From Streptomyces sp. ISL-12 (GTDB lineage Bacteria > Actinomycetota > Actinomycetes > Streptomycetales > Streptomycetaceae), in NCBI RefSeq assembly GCF_018614415.1, contig NZ_JAGGOO010000028.1, positions 124,001-188,000 of the forward strand: a stretch of DNA of 64,000 bases. Reading direction: 5' to 3'. Positions 1-8,078 of this stretch are shown here, one piece after another. Position 1 is the first letter of the stretch. Every line of letters begins with the position of its first letter. The notes beneath the pieces are model-generated. The model saw nothing but the letters and a program-made list of their open reading frames with translations, was not told the origin of the DNA and ran no database searches. The translations under genes were made by a program, and so were the position numbers.

Positions 1-932
1 AGGTGCTCACCGTGCAGTCGCCGCTGTCCGTCGGCCAGTTCGGCGGGAAGTGGGCCTCGTACAACGCGCCCCCGGACCTGCCCTACGACCAGCGGGAGGA
101 GGACGGCGGCTCCCTGGTCTTCGAGACCGATCCGCTCACCGAGCCGCTGGAGATCCTCGGCTCGCCGACCGTGGACCTCGACCTGTCCGTCGACCAGCCG
201 GTCGCCATGGTGGCCGCCCGGCTCTCCGACGTCCGCCCGGACGGGGCCGCGACCCGGGTGACCTACGGCCTGCTCAACCTCACCCGGCACGAGAGCACCG
301 AGCACCCCGAACCCCTGGAGCCCGGACGCCGTTACCGCGCCACCGTCCACCTCAACGGAGTGGCGCAGACCTTCCCGCCCGGCCACCGCGTACGGCTCTC
401 CCTGTCGACGTCCTACTGGCCGCTGGCCTGGCCGCCGCCGAAGCCGGCCCGCCTCGGCGTCCGGGAGCACTCCAGCACGCTCACCCTGCCCGTCCGCCCG
501 GCGGACGCGCCCGACGGCGCACCGGCCACCCCGTTCGGCGAACCGGAGGGCACCGAGCCCCTCGCCACCACGCAGCTCACCCCGCCCGAGGAGCGCTGGG
601 AGGTGAGGCGCGACCTGATCGACTACCACGCCGCACTGGACATCGTGAAGGACCGCGGCACGGTCCGCTTCGAGGAGATCGGCCTGGACGTGGGCCGCCG
701 CGCCCACGAGCGCTACGCGGCGGTCGCCGACGACTTCACCTCCGTCAGCGGGGAGTCGACCTGGACCATGACGTTCCGGCGCGCGGACTGGGACGTCCGC
801 GTCGTCACACACACCCGGCTCACCTGCGACGAACGGGACTTCCACGTCGACGCCACGCTCGACGGCTATGAGGGCGACCGCCGGGTCTTCTCCCGCACCT
901 GGAACGAGACGGTCCGCCGCGATCTGCTGTAG
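1..932 (+). CDS. CocE/NonD-family hydrolase, C-terminal part (5' end outside window)
   Basis: The reading frame is open from the window edge, so the gene begins upstream. What is visible is the end of the catalytic region followed by the X-Pro dipeptidyl-peptidase C-terminal (PepX_C) jelly-roll: a stretch around residues 45-60 (LEILGSPTVDLDLSVDQP), then LSDVRPDGAATRVTYGLLNLTRHES and the VRLSLSTSYWPLAWPPP segment typical of CocE-like acyl hydrolases. Such enzymes cleave esters or amides of small acyl groups; the substrate here cannot be told. The last 100 residues (from about residue 200) extend past the usual jelly-roll and look like a separate small domain. The catalytic serine is not in the window. 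Confidence 0.8.
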   Translation, partial: VLTVQSPLSVGQFGGKWASYNAPPDLPYDQREEDGGSLVFETDPLTEPLEILGSPTVDLDLSVDQPVAMVAARLSDVRPDGAATRVTYGLLNLTRHESTEHPEPLEPGRRYRATVHLNGVAQTFPPGHRVRLSLSTSYWPLAWPPPKPARLGVREHSSTLTLPVRPADAPDGAPATPFGEPEGTEPLATTQLTPPEERWEVRRDLIDYHAALDIVKDRGTVRFEEIGLDVGRRAHERYAAVADDFTSVSGESTWTMTFRRADWDVRVVTHTRLTCDERDFHVDATLDGYEGDRRVFSRTWNETVRRDLL

Positions 933-960
933 GGCGCCTCTTCGCTGAGGATCCCATTGG

Positions 961-976
961 CTTAGGCTTACCTAAG
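961..976. promoter_or_regulatory. Iron-box-like palindrome upstream of the beta-propeller gene
   Basis: CTTAGGCTTACCTAAG has perfect 6-bp arms (CTTAGG/CCTAAG) around CTTA. Fourteen bases, TTAGGCTTACCTAA, match the core of the actinobacterial DmdR/DtxR iron box at 13 of 14 positions as I remember that consensus. A further TTTACCT half-site follows at 978-984. The site lies about 65 bp before the start of the downstream gene, a position suited to repression. Confidence 0.6.
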
Positions 977-1040
977 CTTTACCTCGGGAATACCTTCAGC
1001 CTGCCCTCGTCAGTGGGGCACCCGCAGAAAGACCGCACAC

Positions 1041-2093
1041 ATGCCTACCCTCCACCGACGTGTCCCCCTGACCGCCGCGGGCGCCGTGGCCCTCGCGCTG
1101 GCCGGCGCACTCGTGCCGGCCGGCGCCGAGGCCGCGGCGCCCGCCTCGTCCGTCACCTCCGCACCGCTCGTCCAGGGGCTGTACCAGTCCGCGTACTCGG
1201 AGCGCAACGACGTGCTGTGGGCGACGGCGTCGGTGGGACAGCCCCCGGCGGCGGTCACCCGGTCGCGGCTGGTGCGGCTCGACCCGGACACCCTGGAGGT
1301 GGAGGCGGCCTACGACGCCCCGCTCGACGAGTCCGACGGCACCGTCGAGGCGGTCTACGGCATCGACGTCGACGACGAGCACAACACGGTGTGGGTCACC
1401 AACACCCGCGACGACAGCGTCGCCGTCTACAGCCAGCGCACCGGCCGGCACCTCGCGACCGTGCCCGGCGTCGCGCACGCGCGGGAGGTCGTCGTGGACG
1501 AGGAGCGCGACCTGGTGTGGGCGAGCGCCTACGGCAGCGGCTCCGTCGTCGCCTTCGACAGCCGTACGTACCGGGAGGTCAGGCGCGTCACCGTGGCGGG
1601 GGCCGGTCCGACGGGACTGGCGCTGGACGAGCGGACCGGCACCGTCCACGCCGCCGACTTCACCCACGACCGCATACTGAGCATCACTCCCCGTTCCGAC
1701 GTCCCCCGGATCGCCCCCACCGGTGACGGCCCGCTCTCGGTCGCGCTCTCCGCCGACGGCCGCACCGCCTACACCGCCGACCAGGGCGCGGGCACGGTGT
1801 CGGTCGTCGATCTGCGCAAGGGCGCGGTCACCCGGTCCATAGCCACCGGCGAGGGTGCCAAGTCCGTGGCCACTGACCCGTGTTCCGGCCGGGTCCTGGT
1901 CGTCAACCGGCTGGCCGCGAGCGTCTCCGTGGTCGCCCCGCGGCCGGGCACCGTCACCGAGACCATCGCCACCGCGGCGCTCCCCAACCACGTCCACGTG
2001 CGTGACGACGGCACCGCCTACGTCCTGGACAAGTCGGCCTCGGGGCCGGGCGGCGAGGACCGCGTCACGCGCATCACCCTCGCCGCCCGCTGA
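1041..2093 (+). CDS. Secreted YncE-like beta-propeller protein
   Basis: A 350-residue protein with an N-terminal signal peptide (two Arg, then an Ala/Leu/Val-rich core, cleavage probably near AEA-AAP around residue 34). The rest consists of about seven repeats of the YVTN/YncE beta-propeller type: NTVWVTNTRDDSVAVYS, DLVWASAYGSGSVVAFDS, TAYTADQGAGTVSVVDL, RVLVVNRLAASVSVV. YncE-like proteins are exported; their function is poorly defined. The iron-box-like palindrome upstream suggests iron control, which matches the Fur-regulated yncE of E. coli. The gene stands alone between converging or unrelated neighbours. The ATG start is chosen because it begins the signal peptide directly; the SD is weak. 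Confidence 0.8.
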   Translation: MPTLHRRVPLTAAGAVALALAGALVPAGAEAAAPASSVTSAPLVQGLYQSAYSERNDVLWATASVGQPPAAVTRSRLVRLDPDTLEVEAAYDAPLDESDGTVEAVYGIDVDDEHNTVWVTNTRDDSVAVYSQRTGRHLATVPGVAHAREVVVDEERDLVWASAYGSGSVVAFDSRTYREVRRVTVAGAGPTGLALDERTGTVHAADFTHDRILSITPRSDVPRIAPTGDGPLSVALSADGRTAYTADQGAGTVSVVDLRKGAVTRSIATGEGAKSVATDPCSGRVLVVNRLAASVSVVAPRPGTVTETIATAALPNHVHVRDDGTAYVLDKSASGPGGEDRVTRITLAAR

Positions 2094-2097
2094 GACG

Positions 2098-2898
2098 TCA
2101 GCCGCCGAGCCCGTAGAAGCGGATCGGCGAGTTCGGCCGGAAGCCGATGCGCGGGTACACGGGCGCGCCGGCTTCCGTCGCGTGCAGCGTCGCCCGCGTC
2201 AGCCCGGTGGCCCGCGCGCCCTCGTGCAGCGCCTTCCTGGTCACGGCCTCGCCGTAGCCCCGGCGCTGCCACTGGGGGTCCGTGGCGACGAGGGCCACGA
2301 AGAGACGGCCGTCGGCCGGCACGGCCCCGGCGCACGCCACCGGGACACCGTCCCGCAGGGCGAGATAGGCGTACACGTCGTTCTTCCAGAGCGCGGAGCC
2401 GGCCAGCCCGTCGCGGCCCTCGTCCAGCGGGAAGCCGTACGCGCGGGAGTTGAGGTCCGCGTAGGCCGTCAGGTGGTCGTCGGTGCTCACGCGTACGAAC
2501 GTCAGGTCGGGGTGGACGGGGTCGGGCACGGGCAGCAGGTCACCGGCCATGCCGGTGCCGGGGAAGGCGAGCCGGAGCCCTGCCCGCCCGGCCGCGTCGT
2601 CCAGGGCCGCGCGGGCCCCGTCGTCCAGGAGGTCCTCGAAGAGCCAGAGGAAACCGGGGTGCCGCTTGGACCGCATGACGTCGGCGGCCTGGGCCAGCCG
2701 CCGGGCCAGGAGGGAGGCGTCGGCCTTCACCTCGGTCAGCGTGACACAGTTCCAGAAGGCGAAGCGGCTGTCCGCCCAGCGGACGGCGATGCCCGGCAGG
2801 TCACGTACGTCTGCCCCCGGGTCGCGGTCGAGGACCAAGGCCCGCCACACCGTGGCGAGTTGCTCCATCGATTCGGTCGAGTCCGCGAGATCCTTCAC
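2098..2898 (-). CDS. GNAT-family N-acetyltransferase
   Basis: A 266-residue protein whose C-terminal half is a GNAT fold with the acetyl-CoA loop QWQRRGYGEAV (Q/R-x-x-G-x-G/A) near residue 207, preceded by the beta-4 strand RLFVALVATDP and followed by THLHATEAGAPVYPRIGF-like text typical of the fold's end. The first 120 residues resemble the N-terminal half seen in two-domain GNAT proteins of actinomycetes and may be a degenerate GNAT repeat. The substrate is unknown. It ends a few bases after the convergent propeller gene. Confidence 0.8.
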   Translation of the reverse strand: MKDLADSTESMEQLATVWRALVLDRDPGADVRDLPGIAVRWADSRFAFWNCVTLTEVKADASLLARRLAQAADVMRSKRHPGFLWLFEDLLDDGARAALDDAAGRAGLRLAFPGTGMAGDLLPVPDPVHPDLTFVRVSTDDHLTAYADLNSRAYGFPLDEGRDGLAGSALWKNDVYAYLALRDGVPVACAGAVPADGRLFVALVATDPQWQRRGYGEAVTRKALHEGARATGLTRATLHATEAGAPVYPRIGFRPNSPIRFYGLGG

Positions 2899-3045
2899 CG
2901 AAACTCCTCAAACGGTCGTGTGCGTGGAGAGCTGTCGTGGAGTCAACGAGCGGAAGCGGCCCCGGGTTCACGCGTCTGCGCGCCGCCGGTGGGCGACGCG
3001 CAGACGGGCCGTGCGAGGTGAGGTGTCCCTCTCAGATACGGCGGC

Positions 3046-4404
3046 TCAGGCCCAGCAGCCGTTCACCGTGGCGGCGAGGCCGTCCATGGCGTCCTTGATG
3101 TCGGCCGGGGCGGCCGTGGAGTTGTTCTCGATGAACGAGAAGATCCGCCACTCGCCGTCCTCGGTCCGCGTCACACCGCTCAGCGCGATGGCCCCGGTGA
3201 GGGTGCCGGTCTTCGCCTGCACCTTGCCGACGGCGCACTCGGAGTTGGCGTCGTCGAAGCGTCCCCACTCCGGGCCGAGGCTGGCACCGGCCTCACCGGC
3301 GACCGGCAGGCCGTCCAGGATCGAGCTGAGGGCGGGGGCCTCGGTGATCGAGTCGAGGAGCTGCGCGAGGGTGGCCGCCGGGATGCGGTCGGCACGGGAG
3401 AGACCGCTGCCGTCGTACATCTCGAAGTTGTCGAGCGAGATGCCGTACGAGCTGAGCACCTGGCGGACCAGCTCGACGCCGCCCTCGAAGGTGGCGGGCT
3501 TGCCCATCTCCACGGCGGTCATCCGCAGCAGGGTCTCGGCGATGTTGTTGTCGCTGGTCTTGAGCATCTGCTTGACGATCGACGACAGCGGCGCCGACTT
3601 GTGCTGCGCCACCGGCACGTCGGACTGCTTCGCCGTCGCCCGGCTGACCTCGCCGTCGACGGTGACGCCCTGCGCCGCGAGCTTCTCGGCGAAGACGTTG
3701 CCGGCGTCGATGGACGTGTCGTTCACCGCGGCGCCGTCGACGACGAGCGAACGGACCGGGGCCACCTCGGTGGGGTAGTAGCCCTCGTTCCAGCCGTTGG
3801 CGAGGGTCGGCTCGGCGAACAGGCTGTCGTCCACGCGGACCTTGACGTCGGTGACGCCCGCGGCCTTGAGGCCGTCGACCGCCGTCTTCGCCATCTCGGC
3901 CAGGTCGTCGCTGGTGAGGGTGCGGTCACCGCCGCCGATCAGGGTGAGGGTGCCGTCGCCGTAGACGACCTTGGTGGTGAACTCGTGGTTCGCGCCCAGC
4001 AGCGTCAGGGCGGTGGTCGCCGTGGCGAGCTTGGCGTTGGAGGCCGGCATGAGCGCGGTGGAGCCGTTGTGGTCCCACAGGGCGGTGTCCGAGTCGGCGT
4101 CGAGGACCACGCCGCTGACGTCGGAGCCCAGGCGTTCGTCGGCGACGCGCTCGGTGAGGTTCTTCACCAACTGCGCGTCGTCGGCGTCGAGGCCGTCGAC
4201 CGAGACGCCCTGCGCCGCAGTCGTGGAGGCGCTGTCGGCGGCGAACGCCGAGGTGCCGGCCAGTGTGGCCGAGGCCACCGGCACGGCCATCGCGAGCACG
4301 AGGGCCCGGCGCGCGCCGACGCGGCTCACTCTTGCCTTGCGGTGCCGGCGGCTGCCGCCGGGGGAGAAGGTGTTCGTGGGGGTTTCTTCTGGCGTACCAG
4401 TCAT
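3046..4404 (-). CDS. dacB: D-alanyl-D-alanine carboxypeptidase/endopeptidase, PBP4 (S13) family
   Basis: A 452-residue penicillin-binding protein that would trim or cleave peptidoglycan cross-links outside the membrane. All three active-site motifs are present in order: SNAK (SxxK, near residue 120), SDN in the segment TSDNNIAETLLR, and KTG in the segment AKTGTLTGAI. The N-terminus has a basic stretch (SRRHRKAR...RVGARR), one hydrophobic segment and an Ala-rich cleavage region. The 90-residue insertion between SxxK and SDN is the S13-specific domain. Length fits the family. It is monocistronic, with a 320-bp upstream region containing a palindrome at 4517-4536. Confidence 0.9.
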   Translation of the reverse strand: MTGTPEETPTNTFSPGGSRRHRKARVSRVGARRALVLAMAVPVASATLAGTSAFAADSASTTAAQGVSVDGLDADDAQLVKNLTERVADERLGSDVSGVVLDADSDTALWDHNGSTALMPASNAKLATATTALTLLGANHEFTTKVVYGDGTLTLIGGGDRTLTSDDLAEMAKTAVDGLKAAGVTDVKVRVDDSLFAEPTLANGWNEGYYPTEVAPVRSLVVDGAAVNDTSIDAGNVFAEKLAAQGVTVDGEVSRATAKQSDVPVAQHKSAPLSSIVKQMLKTSDNNIAETLLRMTAVEMGKPATFEGGVELVRQVLSSYGISLDNFEMYDGSGLSRADRIPAATLAQLLDSITEAPALSSILDGLPVAGEAGASLGPEWGRFDDANSECAVGKVQAKTGTLTGAIALSGVTRTEDGEWRIFSFIENNSTAAPADIKDAMDGLAATVNGCWA

Positions 4405-4727
4405 AAAGGAAATCCAGAGATCGGTTACATCGTTCTGTGGGGTGGAACGGCGGGCACATTACCAGCCGTCAGATGAACAACTGAGATGCAGAATGATTGC
4501 GTGTGAACGACTTGCAACGAATCATGACCGATTCGTGACGGTGCAGTCCGGGAGGCCCGGGAATGAGCACCTCAAGAGGGGCTGCGACCCTTCCTTTTGA
4601 CGAAAAAGTAAATCGCGGAGGCGCTTTCCGGACGCCCTTGCGCAGGCTCTCTCCGGGTGCTGTCGGGCACGTTCTCCTGCCCTTTGGTGCAAGGGGTCGG
4701 CCGCCCGGCGACGCGGTACCGGCCGTG
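4405..4727. other. Non-coding stretch between dacB and the DUF664 gene
   Basis: No convincing coding sequence on either strand; base composition is lower in G+C than the flanking genes, as expected for a promoter region. It contains the inverted repeat ACGAATC-N6-GATTCGT (4517-4536), about 115 bp upstream of dacB. I see no RNA gene. Confidence 0.5.
4517..4536. promoter_or_regulatory. Inverted repeat upstream of dacB
   Basis: ACGAATC, six bases, GATTCGT: perfect 7-bp arms with a dimeric-regulator spacing. It could be an operator or part of the dacB promoter region. No neighbouring regulator gene suggests its ligand. Confidence 0.35.
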
Positions 4728-5276
4728 TCACATCCCGACCGCGCCGTCGAGGCGTTCGCGCAGCAGATCGGCGTGACCGTTGTGCCGGGCGTACTCCGCG
4801 ATCATGTGCACCATGATCGTGCGCAGCGACACCGGCTCTCCGGTGCGCGCACGGATGCCCGTCTCGTCCAGCGTCGCCGCGGCGGCGACGATCCGCCGCG
4901 ACCGCTCGCACTCCGCGCGCCAGACGGCGAAGGCCGCCTCGGGGTCACCGTCGAGCCGGTCGAAGTCCTGGTTCGGGTCGTCGTCGGAGTAGTGCAGCAT
5001 CGGGACGTCCTCCCCGGCGAACTGCATGCGGAACCACCACCGTTCGGCACCGGCCAGGTGCCGTACCAGACCGTGCAGGGACATCCCGGACGGCGGCACC
5101 GCCCGCGTGGACAACTGCTCGGCGGACAGGCCGGAGCACTTCTGCTCGAACGTCGCCCGGTGCCAGTCCAGGAACGCGCCGAGCGTCTCGCGCTCGGTGC
5201 CGACGGAGGGCAGCGCGGGGCGGGCGTCGGCGGCCCAACGCGGTGCGTAGTGCTGGGGTACGGGCGTGTCGCTCAT
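4728..5276 (-). CDS. DUF664/DinB-superfamily protein (mycothiol-transferase-like fold)
   Basis: A 182-residue four-helix protein of the DinB/DUF664 group, which includes thiol-dependent transferases of actinomycetes. The metal-binding histidines expected for the fold are visible: SLHGLVRHLAGAERWW around residues 67-80 and MVHMIAEYARHNGHADLLRE near residues 155-175. The FRMQFAGEDVP and HYSDDDPNQDFD segments are typical of the family. It may use mycothiol or another thiol with an electrophilic substrate; that part is inference. It lies just downstream of the WYL regulator on the same strand. Confidence 0.8.
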   Translation of the reverse strand: MSDTPVPQHYAPRWAADARPALPSVGTERETLGAFLDWHRATFEQKCSGLSAEQLSTRAVPPSGMSLHGLVRHLAGAERWWFRMQFAGEDVPMLHYSDDDPNQDFDRLDGDPEAAFAVWRAECERSRRIVAAAATLDETGIRARTGEPVSLRTIMVHMIAEYARHNGHADLLRERLDGAVGM

Positions 5277-5362
5277 GGTCGGCCTTCCGGTCCGGGGCCC
5301 CGGGGGTCGGCCGGGGTCCTACGGAGTCTGGCAGGCACCACTGACAGCGCCCGGCCGTACGC

Positions 5363-6373
5363 TCACCCCGCCGGGGACGCGCCCGGCTGCTCGCCGGCCG
5401 CGACGGCACAGCGGCGGGCCAGCAGCGCGAACGCCTCCCGTAGCTCGGCGGGCCGGACGTCGTGGAGACCGGCGTCGAACCGGCCCATCGCCGAAGCCAG
5501 GCCCATCCACGACCAGGAGCCGAGCACCACCCGGCAGCGGCCGGGGCCCAGCGCCTCCACCATTCCGTCCTGTACGTAGGGAGCGACGGAGGCCGCGGGC
5601 ACGTCCAGGACCGCCTCGCCCCGGCAGGGCCAGGCGGCCGGACCGTCGGAGCCGCGGAACCGTCCGGCGACGAAGGCGGCCACATCACCGCCCGGCACCT
5701 CGCGAGGGGTGAAGCGGGGGCCGGTGGGCGTGCGCGGAAAGACGCGGTCCACGCGGAAGGTGCGCCAGTCCTCGCGGTCCAGATCCCAGGCGAGGAGGTA
5801 CCAGCGGCCCCGCCAGGCGACCAGGTGGTGGGGCTGCACCCGGCGCCGTGCAGCGCCGGTGTCCTCCGGGCCCGGGGCGGGGGAGGAGGCGGTGGTGTAG
5901 TCGAAGCGCAGTTCCTCGCGGGCGCGGATCGCGCCGCTGATCTCCATCAGCACCCCGCTGTCCGCCTGCACCGGCTCGGCCTCGGGCGGAGCCACCACCG
6001 TCACCTGGAGCGCGGCGATCCGGTGCCGCAGCCGGGCCGGCAGTACCTGCCGGAGGGTGGTGAGGGCGCGGGCGGCGGCCTCCGCGATACCCGCGCCGGT
6101 CACGGTGGCCGTCTGGAGCGCCACCGCGAGGGCGACGGCCTGCTCGTCGTCGAACAGCAACGGGGGCAGCTGCGATCCGGCGTCGAGGCGGTATCCGCCG
6201 TCGGGTCCTTTGACGGCCGTGACGGGATAGCCGAGCTCCCGCAGCCGGTCCACGTCGCGGCGGACCGTGCGCGCGCTCACGCCGAGCCGGCCGGCCAGTT
6301 CCTCCCCCGGCCAGTCGCGGCGGGTCTGGAGCAGCGAGAGCAGCGCGAGCAGTCGAGCGGACGTCTTCGGCAT
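5363..6373 (-). CDS. WYL-domain transcriptional regulator (YafY/DeoR type)
   Basis: N-terminal winged helix (residues about 5-60: LLSLLQTRRDWPGEELAGRLGVSARTVRRDVDRLRELGYPV) followed by the GPDGGYRL wing, then a WYL ligand-sensing domain (HHLVAWRGRWYLLAWDLDREDWRTFRVDRV, about 190-220) and a WCX C-terminal extension. The start is set at the ATG of MPKTSARLL; a second ATG three codons upstream is possible. It is divergent from the VOC gene, and a perfect 10-bp inverted repeat sits in the shared promoter, so it probably represses itself and that gene. The DUF664 gene downstream may belong to the same unit. Confidence 0.9.
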   Translation of the reverse strand: MPKTSARLLALLSLLQTRRDWPGEELAGRLGVSARTVRRDVDRLRELGYPVTAVKGPDGGYRLDAGSQLPPLLFDDEQAVALAVALQTATVTGAGIAEAAARALTTLRQVLPARLRHRIAALQVTVVAPPEAEPVQADSGVLMEISGAIRAREELRFDYTTASSPAPGPEDTGAARRRVQPHHLVAWRGRWYLLAWDLDREDWRTFRVDRVFPRTPTGPRFTPREVPGGDVAAFVAGRFRGSDGPAAWPCRGEAVLDVPAASVAPYVQDGMVEALGPGRCRVVLGSWSWMGLASAMGRFDAGLHDVRPAELREAFALLARRCAVAAGEQPGASPAG

Positions 6374-6391
6374 GGGACACATTCTCTCCCG

Positions 6392-6416
6392 GTAGCGGAC
6401 ACTCCCTGTCCGCTAC
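6392..6416. promoter_or_regulatory. Perfect inverted repeat, candidate operator of the WYL regulator
   Basis: GTAGCGGACA, five bases (CTCCC), TGTCCGCTAC. The 10-bp arms are perfect. The site is 19 bp upstream of the WYL regulator start and about 115 bp upstream of the divergent VOC gene, so one bound dimer could control both promoters. Confidence 0.65.
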
Positions 6417-6531
6417 CCCTGCGAGTGTGAGGTCACCGACGCCGGCCGGGGTCCGACAAGGACTGTCACCGACCGTCACCGACCGGCGTCCGATCCGAAA
6501 CCGCACACAGAACCACAGGCCAGGAGCCCCC

Positions 6532-6954
6532 ATGTCCATCAAGACCACGACCCACCTCAACTTCCGGGGCGACGCCCGCGCCGCGCTCGACTTCTACTCC
6601 TCCGTCTTCGGCGGCCAGGTCGTCGCCGTGACCTACAAGGACACCGGGAACGTCCCCGTCCAGGCCGAGGCGGACTGGGTGATGTGGGGCCAGGTGACCG
6701 CGGACAACGGCTTCCACGTCATGGCCTACGACGTGCCGTCCGCGATGCCGTACCACCCGGGTGAGAACCCCGTCTTCGTCTCGGTGCGCGGTGACGACGC
6801 CGACGAGATCACCGGCCTGTGGGAGAAGCTGGCCGTCGGCGCCACCGTCGTGCAGCCGCTGGCGCCCTCCGCCTGGGCGCCGCTGTACGGCATGCTCAAG
6901 GACAGCTTCGGCGTCGTCTGGGTGCTGGACGTCGCCGCCCCGTACAACGGCTGA
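6532..6954 (+). CDS. VOC-family protein, PhnB/3-demethylubiquinone methyltransferase-like
   Basis: A 140-residue single-domain VOC fold: THLNFRGDARAALDFYSSVFGGQ at the start, metal-fold strand WVMWGQVTADNGFHVMAYDVP, and ending WAPLYGMLKDSFGVVWVLDVA, the PhnB-like signature. Start ATG at 6532 is preceded by CAGGAG at proper spacing; upstream in-frame codons cross the promoter and are not used. Catalytic activity is unknown for most members. Divergent from the WYL regulator with an operator-like repeat between them. Confidence 0.85.
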   Translation: MSIKTTTHLNFRGDARAALDFYSSVFGGQVVAVTYKDTGNVPVQAEADWVMWGQVTADNGFHVMAYDVPSAMPYHPGENPVFVSVRGDDADEITGLWEKLAVGATVVQPLAPSAWAPLYGMLKDSFGVVWVLDVAAPYNG

Positions 6955-6968
6955 CCTCACCCCTCCAG

Positions 6969-7000
6969 CGGGGTGCGGCCGGACGTCCGGCCGCACCCCG
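6969..7000. terminator. 32-bp perfect palindrome, probable terminator
   Basis: Sixteen-base arms (CGGGGTGCGGCCGGAC and its complement) meet with no unpaired centre, just 14 bp after the VOC stop codon. No U-tract follows, which is normal for Streptomyces. It separates the VOC gene from the aldo/keto reductase gene. Confidence 0.7.
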
Positions 7001-7042
7001 TCCCCTCCGCCCCCTTCCGCCGCGAACCAAGGGAACACCGCT

Positions 7043-8074
7043 GTGAGAATGCGTGAGCTGGGCCGCACCGGCATCCAGGTCAGCGCCTACTGCCTGGGCA
7101 CGATGATGTTCGGCAAGCTGGGCAACCCCGATCACGAGGACTGCGCCCGGATGGTGCACCGGGCGCTGGACGCCGGGATCAACTTCATCGACACCGCCGA
7201 CGTCTACGGCTACAGCGAGACCGAGGAGATCGTCGGCAAGGCGCTGAAGGGCCGGCGCGACGACGTGGTGCTGGCCACCAAGGTCAACGGCCGGATGGGG
7301 GAGGGCCCCAACCGCGGCGGCAGCTCCCGGCGCTGGATCATCGCCGAGGTGGAACAGTCGCTGCGCCGCCTGCGGACCGACCACATCGACCTCTACCAGC
7401 TCCACCACCCCGACCCCACGACCGACATCGAGGAGCCCCTGTCCGCGCTGACCGACCTGGTGCGCGCCGGCAAGGTCCGCGCGATCGGCACCTCCAACCT
7501 GCCACCGTCACAGATCGTCGAGGCGCAGTGGACGGCGCAGCGGCGCGCACTGCAACGGCCGCGCTCCGAACAGCCCCCGTACTCCCTCCTCAACCGCGGC
7601 ATCGAACGCGAGGTGCTGCCGGTCTGCCGGACGTACGGCATGGGCGTCCTGGTGTGGAGCCCGCTGGCCATGGGACTGCTGACGGGGAAGTACCGCAAGG
7701 GCGACCCGCGGCCCGACAACCAGAGGATGCGCTGGGTGCCCGGACACCTCACCGACGAGCGCAAACTCGACGCCGTGGAGCGGCTGGCCGCCGTCGCCGA
7801 GGAGGCCGGTCTGTCACTGCCTCACCTGGCCATGGCCTTCGCCACCGCCCACCCCGACGTCAGCTCCGCCATCATCGGCCCCCGCACCGGCGAGCAGCTG
7901 GACGACCTCCTCGCGGGCGCGGCCACCACACTCGGCGACGACGTCCTCGACCGGATCGACGAGATCGTCCCGCCCGGCACCGACGTGGGCCCCATCGACG
8001 TGTCCTACACCCCGCCGGCCCTCACCCGCCCCGCCCTGCGCAGGCGCCCGGCCGGCGAGCGGGCCGCGGCCTGA
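7043..8074 (+). CDS. Aldo/keto reductase
   Basis: A 343-residue NADP-dependent (beta/alpha)8 oxidoreductase. The catalytic tetrad is visible: D and Y in FIDTADVYGYSETEE (about residues 50-60), K in LATKVNG and H in LYQLHHPDP. SGRT-like cofactor contacts are represented by SSAIIGPRTGEQL near the C-terminus. GTG at 7043 is preceded by AAGGGA; an ATG two codons later is an alternative. It reduces carbonyl compounds, substrate unknown. The next gene begins 4 bp after the stop, so the two are probably cotranscribed. Confidence 0.9.
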   Translation: MRMRELGRTGIQVSAYCLGTMMFGKLGNPDHEDCARMVHRALDAGINFIDTADVYGYSETEEIVGKALKGRRDDVVLATKVNGRMGEGPNRGGSSRRWIIAEVEQSLRRLRTDHIDLYQLHHPDPTTDIEEPLSALTDLVRAGKVRAIGTSNLPPSQIVEAQWTAQRRALQRPRSEQPPYSLLNRGIEREVLPVCRTYGMGVLVWSPLAMGLLTGKYRKGDPRPDNQRMRWVPGHLTDERKLDAVERLAAVAEEAGLSLPHLAMAFATAHPDVSSAIIGPRTGEQLDDLLAGAATTLGDDVLDRIDEIVPPGTDVGPIDVSYTPPALTRPALRRRPAGERAAA

Positions 8075-8078
8075 GACC

